64,000 nt of DNA from Lithobates sylvaticus (Eukaryota > Chordata > Amphibia > Anura > Ranidae), in NCBI GenBank assembly GCA_028564925.1, contig CM053034.1, forward strand, positions 150,410,052 through 150,474,051, read 5' to 3'. The notes beneath the pieces were generated by a model, which was not told the DNA's origin, ran no database searches, and worked only from the letters and a program-made list of their open reading frames with translations. Shown here piece by piece: positions 12,301 through 21,145 of the stretch. The number at the start of each line of letters is the position of its first letter. The stretch's first letter is position 1. A program made the position numbers and the translations under genes.

Positions 12301-13081
12301 GGTCAATTTCCGCCTCGACGTGTTCCTCCGAGATCCAGTATCTGGACAATCGCCAGATCTTGTCTGACCGGGGTGTCTGTGTTTGTAAGGTAACACACAT
12401 GGGGGAGTGATCCGAGATACCCCTTGGTAGTATAGAGACCTCACAAACCCGGGAGAGCAGTCCCCCACTAACATAAATTAAGTCTATCCTAGACATTGAC
12501 TGGTATGAGGCCGATTGGCACGTGAATGCCCTTTCTGTTGGGAACCTCCATCTCCAAACGTCAGTCAGCCCATATACCTTTGCCCACTTGTCCAGGGGTG
12601 AGTCCGTGCCCACCGCTGGCGTTAATCTATCCAGTGATGGGTTGGGAGCCATATTAAAATCACCTGCAATGAGGATATTGTCTGTAGGGTATGCGGCAAG
12701 AATGGGCGTAAGGTATCTTAAGAGTGTCATATTAGCCGGGGGGGGAATATACACTCCTACAATCAGCATTTCAACCTGTTCAATTAAAGCATGAAGTAAC
12801 ACAAACCTTCCCTCCGGGTCGACTCTAACATCCAGCAGATGAAACGTAAGGGCCCTATGAATTAGAATACTGACTCCCCTGGCATAGCCAGAGTAGGTGG
12901 AATGGAAGTATTGGCCCACCCAAGGTTTTTTGAGGCTGAGAATCCTGCTTCCCACCAGGTGCGTCTCCTGCAGTATACACACCTGCGGGCTATATTTTTT
13001 CAGATATGACATTACCAGTGACCTTTTAATTTTGTCGTTCAACCCCCGGACATTCCAGGAAAGAACTTTCAAGGGGGCCAT
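9347..13081 (-). CDS. LINE-A ORF2: endonuclease / reverse transcriptase, intact
   Basis: This 1,244-residue protein would nick target DNA and reverse-transcribe LINE RNA into the nick. Residues 1-235 are an APE-type endonuclease: SWNVRGLN (N10), LQETH (E39), GDFN (D141, N143), SRID (D200) and SDHSP (H225). The central reverse transcriptase has PGADGLP, SLDAEKAFDS (D592), GTRQGCPLSP and YADD (692-695). A C-terminal Cys/His motif starts at about 1114, CAKC followed by HVVWSC. The length matches the parallel protein of LINE-C (about 1,249). The start, MAPLKVLSWN, aligns with the start of LINE-C ORF2 (MAVKIVSFN). I see no stop or missing catalytic residue, so the copy is probably young. Enzymatic activity is inferred only; ORF1 is incomplete, so the copy could not move by itself. 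Confidence 0.95.
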   Translation of the reverse strand: MAPLKVLSWNVRGLNDKIKRSLVMSYLKKYSPQVCILQETHLVGSRILSLKKPWVGQYFHSTYSGYARGVSILIHRALTFHLLDVRVDPEGRFVLLHALIEQVEMLIVGVYIPPPANMTLLRYLTPILAAYPTDNILIAGDFNMAPNPSLDRLTPAVGTDSPLDKWAKVYGLTDVWRWRFPTERAFTCQSASYQSMSRIDLIYVSGGLLSRVCEVSILPRGISDHSPMCVTLQTQTPRSDKIWRLSRYWISEEHVEAEIDQSITDYWLANVQSATPHGRWDAFKVYIRGCYQTAISQARYNAKLTIEEAETRAQGLESQYVMTRNPITLLDMRSAYRELTILRVAGAKKRQLSQTQRIFEQGEKTGHMLAWLAKEQQPSTSIARIRQDNGTVATDPRAINACFASYYASLYASRVDYSGGELVSFLERITFPMLSPEARENLDKGITIEEVKMALGELQAGKTPGADGLPPEFYRQYGEQLTVRLHEMVVGSLEAGTLPESMAEAIIVVLPKPGKDLELCSSYRPISLLNADAKILTKILAKRLNEVILSLVHEDQSGFMPGKGTDINLRRLYTVMGATGHLAEFDVVASLDAEKAFDSVEWEYLWEVLRRFGFGPKFIAWVQALYRAPRARVRTGVILSPTFRLHRGTRQGCPLSPALFALAIEPMAIMVRSSSLVKGIPIGSSQEKISLYADDTLLYLRNDSGSLEAALAIINEFGKYSGIRVNWTKSIIFALHPGEASLSDNTPLKKVPQFRYLGIEIHRDKTQFIPLNLTPAMSSLVQKCTAWKTLPLTPVGRVNLIKMSLLPKFLYIFRQTPVHIPNTFFKKLDSVLTTFIWQGSIPRIAKTTLQMPLSLGGLALPCFQKYYWAAVLVTLQWWLSEEPANPASTLEAALLGSHSELRNLIHRGPRSNPEITYSMKTTLKVWGIVRDKILKFVGWSPYTPLWGNPRLPHFQSIPDPVLWVRHAIVTLADISGGTGLFSFDVLKHNKGLPNSMFFRYLQIRHAYSSQFPTPPTMGTSGIENILREEGGTRVLSRVYSALAGLDTSKVSQLFSVWQGDIPSLADDDWEEGFQQYLPLMISARDRFIQLKFIHRAYFSPQRLARIYPTHSPLCAKCGTEEGSFFHVVWSCSLIQSFWRGVVDKINLVSKLRLPCDPIPLLLGVVDTLEGSQAKKLFVFYAAFYARKAILLHWKGAAPPTTQFWRTLINKALPLYKLTYMGRNCPNKFNKIWNPWVQEERLTLD

Positions 13082-14127
13082 ATTAGTGCTACCAGGAAAT
13101 CAACTACAGGGGGAAGGTTGTAGAGTCGACCCGAATGGGGGCATATATTAATATAGTAAAACCTGGGCGAAAGGCGCCCGTGCGTCTCCCAGTCCCCAGC
13201 TGTTCTGAGGGCCAGGAGAGACAGCCACCACACTCCACTGCACAATATAATCCTGTATTGAGGGAAACAGTACCGCATACTTCCAATAGCAAGAAATAAA
13301 AATAAAAACCAAACAAAAAACTTAAACCCCCACCCCCCCCACCCCCACCCCACACCCCCGTCAACAAACTCGGGGTGTTTGATCCCAAAACCAAACCCAT
13401 CAAACTGTAGGAAAGTTTCCTATGGGGGCGAACAGAAAAGCTACCAGCCTTCCGGTGCGCGTGTGGACTAACAGTTCCAGAACTTCTGGAGGCCTCCGCC
13501 CCCCCCTGCCCGCAGTGCAAAGCAAACGTGTTGAAGCAGCTTTCGGGTCCAGTTCAGTAGCATGCACATGAAAGTCTCGGCATAGTTGTAATGCTGCTAG
13601 TGGTAGTGCAGAATGTAAAAAAGGGGGGCAAACAAAAGCAAAGAAAAGGGGGTTGTTCAAAATGAAAACAGGGGGAAACCAATCTCCTGGGATCATCCAG
13701 GGGCACGATCTTAAAAACTGGTGTTGGTGGAACATTTTCCGTGGGCAAATCCAACAATCCTCTCCTCCTCCCCTCCCCCCCCGAAAAAGCACTGCCGTGG
13801 CCTGACCCCCCCTACCTCCGTAGCGGCTTCTCCCCCCCTGTAGCGGCTTCTCACAGCATAGACATGGGGGGCAATGCAGATCTAGTCCCAACATAGATGC
13901 GGCCCTGCCGACAACCTCCAGCAGTATAAGTCCCAATGTGAGCCCCAGGGCGATGATCCTTCTGTTGATCCTTCTTTTGTGGGCCAGGTCAGGGGAACCG
14001 CCAACACTCACAATATTAGGCAGGGGGTGCATTGCATGGTCAGGTATAGCTCAGGGGGGAGAGGCAGCAGAGAGGGAGCCCGGTATAGAAAAAGGGTAAG
14101 ATAGAGATAAATCTTTGGTACATACTG
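13082..14127 (-). other. Long spacer between LINE-A ORF1 and ORF2
   Basis: About 1 kb separates the ORF1 stop from the ORF2 start. It is rich in C and G runs, for example poly-C around 13,330-13,355. It contains open frames of 94-210 codons that are low-complexity and resemble nothing I recognise. LINE-C has only about 345 bp here. It may hold a promoter or re-initiation signal for ORF2, but nothing in the sequence proves that. Confidence 0.5.
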
Positions 14128-14395
14128 TTATCTGGCCCTGGGCAGGCCCTCCAACCATTGAGAGGCGTCCTCCGGTGAAGTAAAATAACGTGTGGATTCC
14201 CCATCCACTACACGGAGCTTCGCCGGGAACAACATGCTATATTTGATGCCTTTCGTGCGGAGCTGTGCTTTAATCGGGTCGAACGTGCGCCGGAGCCTCT
14301 GGGTGTCTATGGAGTAGTCTGGGAAGAGCATGATCTTGGTGTTCTCAAATCTCAGCTCCTCCACTTTGCGGGCCTCACGTAGCGATAGGTCCCGG
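14128..14395 (-). pseudogene. LINE-A ORF1, C-terminal remnant
   Basis: This encodes the C-terminal domain of an L1-type ORF1 RNA-binding protein. Visible are the stretches FENTKIMLFPDYS, GIKYSMLFPAKLRVV and FTSPEDASQWL, which match the usual ORF1p C-terminal pattern (a LFPDLS-like motif followed by LLFPARLRV). The N-terminal coiled coil and RRM are absent because the LINE copy is 5'-truncated at its target duplication. Upstream sequence beyond 14,405 belongs to the Gypsy host element, not to ORF1. Confidence 0.8.
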
Positions 14396-14404
14396 TCCAG
14401 CTTT

Positions 14405-14480
14405 AGGCCTACTGTGGAAAACCATACCTGGTCTCCAGGTTCCAGGATTAATTCTCCCCTCCCCTCCTCTTTTAAGCATT
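14405..14480 (-). mobile_element. Gypsy fragment 1, piece upstream of the LINE-A insertion
   Basis: A short minus-strand stretch reads LEPGDQVWFSTVGL, the motif before the SH3-like tail of Gypsy integrase. The next part of that domain lies at the far side of LINE-A near 8,768. This and the target duplication show that LINE-A split one Gypsy copy. Its boundary with the DIRS fragment is approximate. Broken and old. Confidence 0.65.
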
Positions 14481-14483
14481 GGA

Positions 14484-15780
14484 GTGACTTTTTTCACAAA
14501 AAGTAATCATGGTGGTTCCCATGGAAGAGCAGGATTGGGGTTTTATTCAAACCTTTTCACAGTGCCAAAACCAAATGGGGATGTCAGACCCATCCTAGAT
14601 CTCAAAGATCTAAACCAGTTCCTAAAAAATTCCACATGGAAGAGCAGGATTGGGGTTTTATTCAAAGATCTAAACCAGTTCCTAAAAAATTCCACATGGA
14701 ATCAATCTTATCAGTATTCTCCATCCTACAAGGAGGAGATTTTCTGGCATCAATAGACATCAAGGATGCATACCTGCATTTACCTATTTTCCCTGCTCAT
14801 CAGAAATATCTGTGTTTCGAAGTGGAAAAACTTAATTTTCAGTATGTAGCTCTACCTTTCGGTCTAGCTACTGCACCTCGGGTGTTTACAAAGGTCCTGG
14901 CTCCTCCTCTGGCCAGATTTAGGGCTCAGGGTATAACGATTATAGCATACCTAGATGACCCGCTTAGACAAAAGCTTGGTCACCACAGTCAACTACCTGG
15001 AATATCTAGTTGGGTCCTCCACTTAGAGAAGTCTTCTTTAAAACCAGTAAGAAGACTAGAGTACTTGGGTCTGGTTATAGATACAACCCAGAACAGGGTG
15101 TTTTTACCCCAGGCAAAGATCAGCGCCATGAAGGAGCTGGTTAAGGTAGTCAGGGCAAAGAAAGTCCTTCTATTCGCCTTTGTATGAGGTTGTTGGGAAA
15201 GATGGTGGCTTCATTTGAAGCGGTTCCCTATGCTCCGTTTCATTCAAGACTGCTGCAAAACAGAAACAGTATCCTGTGTGCCTGGAACAAGAAAGTCCAG
15301 GCGTTAGATTTTCCGATGCGCTTGTCGCCAATAGTGCGTCAGAGCCTCAGTTGGTGGTTGGTACCTGAGAATCTGCAATGCCACAGCAGTGGCTTATATC
15401 AATCACCAAGGGGGCACCAGGTGTCGTGTAACCCAGGGAGAGGAAAACCAGATCCTAATCTGGGCAGAAAAGCCTGTGCTGTGCATATCAGCAATCTTCA
15501 TTCCAGGGGTAGAGAACTGGCAGGCGGATTACTTAAGTCACCAGCAGTTGTTCCTGGGGGAATGGTCTCTGCACCCCGACATCTTCCTGGCTATATGCCA
15601 AAGATGGGGGACCCCGGATGTAGATCTGTTTGCATCCAGGTTCAACAACAAGATTGACAACTTTGTGTCAAGAACAAAGGATCCACTTGCATATGGGACA
15701 GATGCGTTGGTGACTCCGTGGGATCAGTTCTCACTGATTTATGCATTCCTTCTTATTCTGCTGTTACCACGGCTTCTCCA
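14484..15780 (+). mobile_element. DIRS-type retrotransposon fragment, RT and RNase H
   Basis: A plus-strand fossil of a tyrosine-recombinase (DIRS) retrotransposon. The RT part shows LFTVPKPNGDVRPILDLK, SIDIKDAYLHLPIFPAHQ, LPFGLATAPRVFTKV and AYLDD-like sequence. It is followed by an RNase H region with AYINHQGGTR, GVENWQADYLS, FASRFNN and DPLAYGTDAL. This RT/RNase H order and wording are characteristic of DIRS pol. Gag, recombinase and termini are not present in this piece. It is broken at several points and carries an internal duplication. It abuts Gypsy fragment 2 at about 15,780. Moderately old. Confidence 0.85.
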
Positions 15781-16340
15781 ATATGGCCCCACTGGTACAG
15801 TCAGCACCCGCTCCCGACACGTCCGAACCTATGCAGTTGGGCGTGCTATGTCCCTCACTCACAGGTGAAGAACGCCAACTTCATTGTCTGAACAACCTAT
15901 GTATGTACTGTGGAGAACCATCTCACTTTGCTCTCCCCATTCTGTTGCAGCTCCCTGGAAGGAACATCCAGGTATCCACTATCGTTGACTAGGGAGCATG
16001 TAGCTGCTTCATGGACTCAACCTTTGCAGCTAAACATCTGTTACCTTTACTGTCCAAGGCACAAGGACTTTTGGTACATCTAGCCAATGGGTCTGACATC
16101 AAGTCAGGTCCTGTGAATAAAAGTGTAAGTGACCTTCGCGCTGATCTAAACTAGAAACAATGCACATCCAACACTGGAACCATAAAATCACTCAGTGTAT
16201 GTGACCATATATATATAAAAATAAATATATAGATAAAATAATGAAGTGGTAAAAATTGTAAGAAGCTGGATAAAACCAGCTAAAATCGTGATAAAAAAAA
16301 TAGAATATAATTCTTAACCACTTGCTTACTGTGCACTTAA

Positions 16341-17314
16341 CCGCTTCCCGACCGCCTCCTGTAGATATACGTCAACAGAATGGCACGGGCAGGCAAAAGC
16401 ACGTACCTGTACGTCCCCTTTAATTTGCCTGCCCGGGGGGCAGGCGGCGCGCGCGCGACCCGGTCGGGAGCTCCGTGACCACGGCCGCGGGACCAGCGGA
16501 CCCGATCGCCGCTGGTATCCCGCGATCGGGTTACGGAGCTGAAGAACGGGGAGAGGTCTATGTAAACAAACCTCTCCCCGCGCTTCCTACACTGACTGTC
16601 AGTGATCGGCGGTTCCCTGTCATCGGGAACGCCGATCAATGACGTCAGACGTACAGCCACGCCCCCCTACTGTAAACACACACACGTCACACTGAGTCCT
16701 CCCCGCCCCCTAGTGGTTAACCCCCTAACTACAACTGTCATTTACATAGGAATCAGTGCTATTTAAATAGCAGTGATTGCTGTATAAATGACAAATGTCC
16801 CAAAAATGTGTCAAAAAGGTCTGATGTGTCCGCCAAAATGTCGCAGTCACAATAAAAAAAATCGCTGATCGCCGCCATTACTAATAAAAAAAAAAATATT
16901 AATAAAAATGCTATAAAACTATCCCCTATTTTGTAAACGCTATAACTTTTGCGCAAACTAATCAATAATCGCTAATTGCGATTTTTTTTACCAAAAATAT
17001 GTAGAAGAATACGTATCGGCCTAAACTGAGGAAAAAAAATGTTTTTTTATATATTTTTTGGGGATATTTATTATAGCAAAAAGTAAAAAATATTGCATTT
17101 TTTTTCAACATTTTTGTTTATAGCGCAAAAAATAAAAACCGCAGGGGCGATCAAATACCACCAAAAGAAAGCTCTATTTGTGGGAAAAAAAGGACGCCAA
17201 TTTTGTTTTGGAGCCACGTCGCATGACCGCGCAATTGTTAGTTAAAGCGACGCAGTGCCGAATTGCAAAAAGGGGCCTGGTCCTTGGCTGCCAATTGGTC
17301 CGGGGCTGAAGTGG
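16341..17314. mobile_element. TTAA MITE (CCGCTTCCCGACCGCC ... GGGGCTGAAGTGG)
   Basis: Flanked by TTAA at 16,337-16,340 and 17,315-17,318. It has the same ends and interior as the inverted copy at 48,485-49,483 and the same terminal blocks as the 5.1-kb element at 28,403. The interior includes a CG-rich segment at 16,430-16,560 and a GCGCAAAAGTTATAGC-type block. It lies inside another TTAA MITE. No conserved ORF. Confidence 0.88.
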
Positions 17315-17804
17315 TTAAACACCCTTCCTGCCCAATTTTCAGCTTTCAGTGCTCTCGCACTTTCAGTGACAATTGCGCAGTCATGCAATGCTGTAACCAA
17401 ATGAATTTTTTATCATTTTGTTCGCACAAATAGAGCTTTAGTTTGGTGGTATTTATTCGCAACTCCGTTTTTTATTTCTTGCTATATAAGCGAAAACATA
17501 GCGGAAATTTAGAAAAAAAAACAATATTTTCTCCTTTCTTTTTTAAATGAAATCCAATAAAATCAAATTTTGTCATAAATTTAAGCCAAAATGTATTTTG
17601 CTACATGTTTTTTGTAAAAAAAATTCCGTTAAGTGTATAATAATTGGTTTGCGTGATCACGGACATATGTACGCAAATGATCATGTAAAAGGGGTGTGCA
17701 GGTGATCACGGACATATTTGTGCAGATAATCATTGGCACATGTTATTTTACTGGGACATATGTGAGGGACATGTGTTTTTATTATTTGGGGACATGTGTG
17801 TTTT

Positions 17805-17878
17805 GGGGACATGTGTGTTTTACTGTGGGGACATGTGTGTTTTACTGTGGGGACATGTGTGTTTTACTGTGGGGACAC
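17805..17878. repeat. 22-bp tandem repeat
   Basis: GGGGACATGTGTGTTTTACT recurs at 17,805, 17,827, 17,849 and, truncated, 17,871. A related half-unit precedes it. Confidence 0.9.
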
Positions 17879-17882
17879 TACA

Positions 17883-17939
17883 CTGGTGATCAGTGAGTAA
17901 AAAAACTGTAAAAAACAGCTAATACTCACTGATCACCAG
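17883..17939. repeat. Inverted repeat with 17-bp arms
   Basis: CTGGTGATCAGTGAGTA at 17,883-17,899 is perfectly inverted at 17,923-17,939 across a 23-bp A-rich spacer. Confidence 0.85.
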
Positions 17940-17984
17940 CCGGCTGCAGCGATCCGCTCTCCTCTCCTCACCGACGACTTCTGT

Positions 17985-18114
17985 GTGGAACCTTACATTA
18001 AAAACAGGTTTAAAAGCATAAAAATGGCGACTGGACGTAAACCGGAAGTGCTGTGAGACTGGCGCGAGTCGCCATTTTTATGCTTTTAAACCTGTTTTTA
18101 ATGTAAGGTTCCAC
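17985..18114. repeat. Perfect inverted repeat, 48-bp arms
   Basis: The arm at 17,985-18,032 (GTGGAACCTTACATTAAAAA at its outer end, AAAATGGCGACT at its inner end) is exactly inverted at 18,067-18,114. The 34-bp spacer holds ACCGGAAGT and GGCGCG. Perfect arms in otherwise degraded surroundings suggest recent formation or gene conversion. Confidence 0.93.
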
Positions 18115-19340
18115 TTTGTTAATAAATTAATTTCTGCTTCAACGTACTTCACCATTGGAGGCCTCTTTGTACTCTATCCCTATTCTGTGTGAGGTTATAC
18201 CTGCCAGACGGCGGCTGCTATCCTGTTCCATATAGAAGTATAAGGACACCTCCAGAAGGACTAAGCCAGTGGGAGCCAGTGGAGATAGTGGAGAAGAGGA
18301 ACCCATATGGACCCTAGCAGATCTATCTAATGCTCATAGATAGCGCCCTTGAGGTGAGAGAATAGAGAGCACAGTTAAGGATTAGATCCCCCTGCACTCA
18401 CCACATCATCCATTCGGAGGAAATTTATATATGGCCGTAGCCACATTTCTCAGTGACTGTTAATTGATACACGGACAGCACGCATTGGCAATTTCTACTG
18501 GAAATTGTTTTGGATTATCTTTGTGATTAATTACCATAGACTCCCACCATCACCTTCCCAGAGAGCGAGTTCTTCCCTCTGAGACCCACCACCTTTCCTT
18601 CTTTTATGCAGCACTTTATCTGAATTTATGAATTGATATTATCACTTGCTTTATTTATTGATTAGGAGGCTTTATCTTATTTAGTTATATATTAATTTAT
18701 TTAATGCCACTTATTAGCACTGGTGCACTATTGTAGCATTATTAATAATATTTATTTCTTCACGTGGATCATTGTCATAAGTTATAGCGCAAAATCATTA
18801 CGGTTTTTATATAAGTCAGGTCCTGTCATACAGTTGACAACCCCTCTACCAGCCACAATTGCCGATCTCCACGAGAACTGATATGTCTGGATATCATCAC
18901 TTCACCACTGCTCCCAGTCATTCTTGGCATGCCCTGGCTACAGGCCCAAAACCCACACATCAATTGGGCCACCAGAGAAGTCACCTTTTCTTCTTCATAT
19001 TGTCATTAACACCGCCTTCAAGAAGTTGCCAGTAACTCTTCCTTCCTGATGTGTCTGGACTCTGAAGTATGCCAATCAGTCCCAGTGGCATACCCCGAAT
19101 TCCTGGACCTTTTCAGTAAAAAAGGTGCAGAGACTCTTCCTCCCCAGCGAGTCTATGACTGTCCAATTGAACTCCTTCCAGGGGCAGAGGTGCCTTTTGA
19201 AGAATTTTCCCTTTAACAGAACTAGAGCTGGGTACACTAAAGGAGTACATTGATGACAATCTGAAATAGGGGTTCATCTCCCCTTCCACATCTCTGGCAG
19301 GGGCTGGCAATTTTTGTGGAAAAGAAAGATCATGCCCTAC

Positions 19341-19471
19341 AGCAGTGATGTCGAACCTTGGCACCCCAGATGTTTTGGAACTACATCTCCCATGACGCTC
19401 AACTACACTGCAGAGTACATGAGCATCATGGGAAATGCAGTTCCAAAACATCTGCCAAGGTTTGCTATCAC
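19341..19471. mobile_element. Short hAT MITE, 131 bp
   Basis: Flanked by TGCCCTAC at 19,333-19,340 and 19,472-19,479, an 8-bp hAT-type duplication. The left end AGCAGTGATGTCGAACCTTG is inverted at the right as CCAAGGTTTGCTATCACT. The interior is also palindromic (CCAGATGTTTTGGAACTACA and its inverse). Inserted in Gypsy fragment 2. Confidence 0.85.
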
Positions 19472-20119
19472 TGCCCTACGCCATGTGGGCATTATTTTTT
19501 TTCCAGATTCTTCTTTCATGCCACCTACCGGCCCGGCTCGAAGAACACGAAACCAGACGCCTTGTCTCGTATGTTCATTGACTCTAAAACAACTGCACCC
19601 CAGAATACCATTCTGCCCTCGGAAAATTTTCTTCTAATTTCTTCTAATACAGGAAGATCTACTGTTCCGGGTCAAACAGGCTTCCATTTAAGTTTCTTCT
19701 CCCCCTGAAGCAAAATTGCTGGCAAGAGATGGACTGTTTTGGCACAATGACAAAATCTTCATACATGAGAGTCACCATACTTGAACCCTGTCATGACCAT
19801 GTGTTATTTTGGCACATCCAAGACCTCTGATCTGGTCCTGCAGAGGGTCATACCACCATCTTTGAAACAGCGCAAGTCTTTATCAGGGAAATGCAGTGCC
19901 GGCCAACATTATATCAGAGAGGGGATTACAGTTCACCTCCGGGTTCTGGAAAGCACTATGCGAGTCCCTTGGTATAGAATTATCAAATGGGCAGACAGAG
20001 AGGACCAATCAGACCCTCGAACAGTACCTACGCTGTTTTTCCTCTTTTTCCCAAGACAACTGGATCTCTCTACTGCCGTTAGCTGCCGTTCCTTTTCTCT
20101 GGGTATTTGGGAATATTTG

Positions 20120-20985
20120 ATCTGAGGAAACGAGGAGACTGGAATTCTCGGAACTCTAGTTTGTAACCTAGAGTTATTGTGGAGACCACCCATCTGTCCT
20201 GAAAATCTTCCTGCCAGACCCTTGAGTAGCAGTCTTCCCCCCACTCGAATGACCGGGGGCGCCCCTTCATAAAGAGGCTTTAGCATTCTGCCTTGTAGAT
20301 TTCCTCCCCAGGAATTCTTTTGTCCCTGGGGTTGACTCTGAGTTTTACCTCTTGAGCCTGACGGTGGAGGCCGCTGCGACTGCCTGGAGGCTGATGCCCC
20401 TGGTACTGGAGAAAGAGCCGGTTTAAATGAGGGACGTTTACTCTTTTTCTTAACTGGCAAAAGGGTACTTTTCCCACTTGAGATTTTTTGGATATAATTG
20501 TCCAAATCTTCCCCAAACATTTTTCAACTATAAGATTCTATGCATATGTACCAACCCAAGTGTAAGTCGAGAGGTCTGAAGGATAGAGTAAGAGATTGCA
20601 CCAGCAATTTCTCAGCCTATGAAGCTGAAGAGGGTAATTTCCCACTTGATTCCTCAGAAGAGGAGTCATCAGTCTCATCCCGGTCCTCTGAGGGGGATTT
20701 GTCTCCCCTTTCCTAGAGTTCCTCTGTTTGAGGGTCCTGGGTGGTAGACCTAATGTGTTTTATTCCACTTTGTGAAGATGCGATTAAGGCCATTAATCTT
20801 TCCTCTAGTCGACTTATGGTTGAAGAAAAAAACTCCTGAGTAATATATACAGGGGCTGAAATGCCAGATGCAGTTGCAGCCCCTGACCCCGACGGCTCAC
20901 TCTGACCAGCCTCCCTAGGCCCGGTCCTCCTCAGCTGTGTCTCAGTGGAGAAACCCAGGGGTAACCCAGGCTTCCCCAGTGATGT
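20120..20985 (-). mobile_element. DIRS-type fragment, gag end and start of RT region
   Basis: A minus-strand DIRS fossil. The 20,280-20,985 part is a Gag-like region: a serine-rich stretch, then MFGEDLDNYIQKISSGKST and a basic proline/serine/glutamine-rich tail. It is followed by the GGRLL motif and a YKLEF-like block that begin DIRS pol. The orientation is opposite to the DIRS piece at 14,484-15,780. Broken at a few points, no termini found, moderately old. Confidence 0.7.
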
Positions 20986-21007
20986 AAGAGTGACCCCGCC
21001 CCCCTCT

Positions 21008-21145
21008 GACGCAAGGGAAAAGCTAAGCTTCCCCAGTGATGTACGGGTGACCTCGCCCCCCTCTGATGTAATGCAGGTTTCCGTTACATCAGAGGGGGTG
21101 GGGTCACCCGTATGTCACTGGTGAAGCCCAGCTTCCCCCTTGCGT
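21008..21145. repeat. Imperfect inverted repeat, about 60-bp arms
   Basis: The sequence around GTACGGGTGACCTCGCCCCC and CTCTGATGTAA is inverted from 21,083 as TTACATCAGAGGGGGTGGGG onward, with a 12-bp spacer. It resembles the centre of the larger palindrome at 47.7 kb. Confidence 0.8.

Larger units (their letters stand above)
8778..14395 (-). mobile_element. LINE-A: L1/Tx1-type non-LTR retrotransposon, 5'-truncated
   Basis: A 5.6-kb minus-strand LINE. Its A-tail appears as a T-run from 8,775, preceded on the coding strand by an AATAAAAA signal. The target duplication TCCAGCTTT is at 8,769-8,777 and 14,396-14,404; its last bases are ambiguous against the T-run. The copy holds the end of ORF1, a spacer of about 1 kb, a complete ORF2 and a 570-bp 3' UTR. 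It stops inside ORF1, the usual 5' truncation of incomplete target-primed reverse transcription. It sits inside Gypsy fragment 1, so it is younger than that element. Confidence 0.9.
16318..17940. mobile_element. Outer TTAA MITE, right end unresolved
   Basis: Begins after TTAA (16,314-16,317) with CCACTTGCTTACTGTGCAC. After the inner MITE ends at 17,314 it continues with CCTTCCTGCCCAATTTTCAG and a GCACAAATAGAGCTTTAG block. Similar wording occurs at 39,233 and 41,793. I did not find the matching right terminus, so the end given is a guess based on the repeats at 17.8-17.9 kb. Confidence 0.5.
16115..18812. mobile_element. 2.7-kb insertion with 14-bp target duplication (class uncertain)
   Basis: Flanked by perfect copies of AAGTCAGGTCCTGT at 16,101-16,114 and 18,813-18,826, inside Gypsy protease sequence. 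The ends are AT-rich and carry no terminal repeats. The right end (TTATAGCGCAAAATC) recalls the ATATAGCGCAACC near the edge of the palindromic insertion at 62.2 kb, so a Penelope-related, non-coding retroposon is possible. It has no coding capacity. It carries the nested TTAA MITEs, a 22-bp tandem repeat and two hairpins described below. Confidence 0.6.
15781..20115 (+). mobile_element. Gypsy fragment 2, highly degraded
   Basis: A plus-strand Ty3/Gypsy fossil in pieces. A Gag zinc-knuckle region (LCMYCGEPSHF) lies near 15,890, and aspartic-protease sequence follows to 16,114 and resumes at 18,827. The start of RT (CPIELLPGAEVPF, LKEYIDDNL) lies near 19,150-19,320. The end of RNase H (HATYRPGSKNTKPDALSR) is near 19,530, and integrase core (ERGLQFTSGFWKALCESLG, NGQTERTNQTLEQYL) lies near 19,910-20,110. 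It is broken in many places and internally shortened. Two later insertions lie in it: 16,115-18,812 and a small hAT MITE at 19,341-19,471. No LTR was recognised. Confidence 0.8.

Noticed and set aside
13104-14032. Open frames of 138 and 210 codons upstream of LINE-A ORF2
   Set aside because: Low-complexity, proline/cysteine/glycine-biased, overlapping in different frames and unlike any ORF1 domain. I treat the region as spacer.
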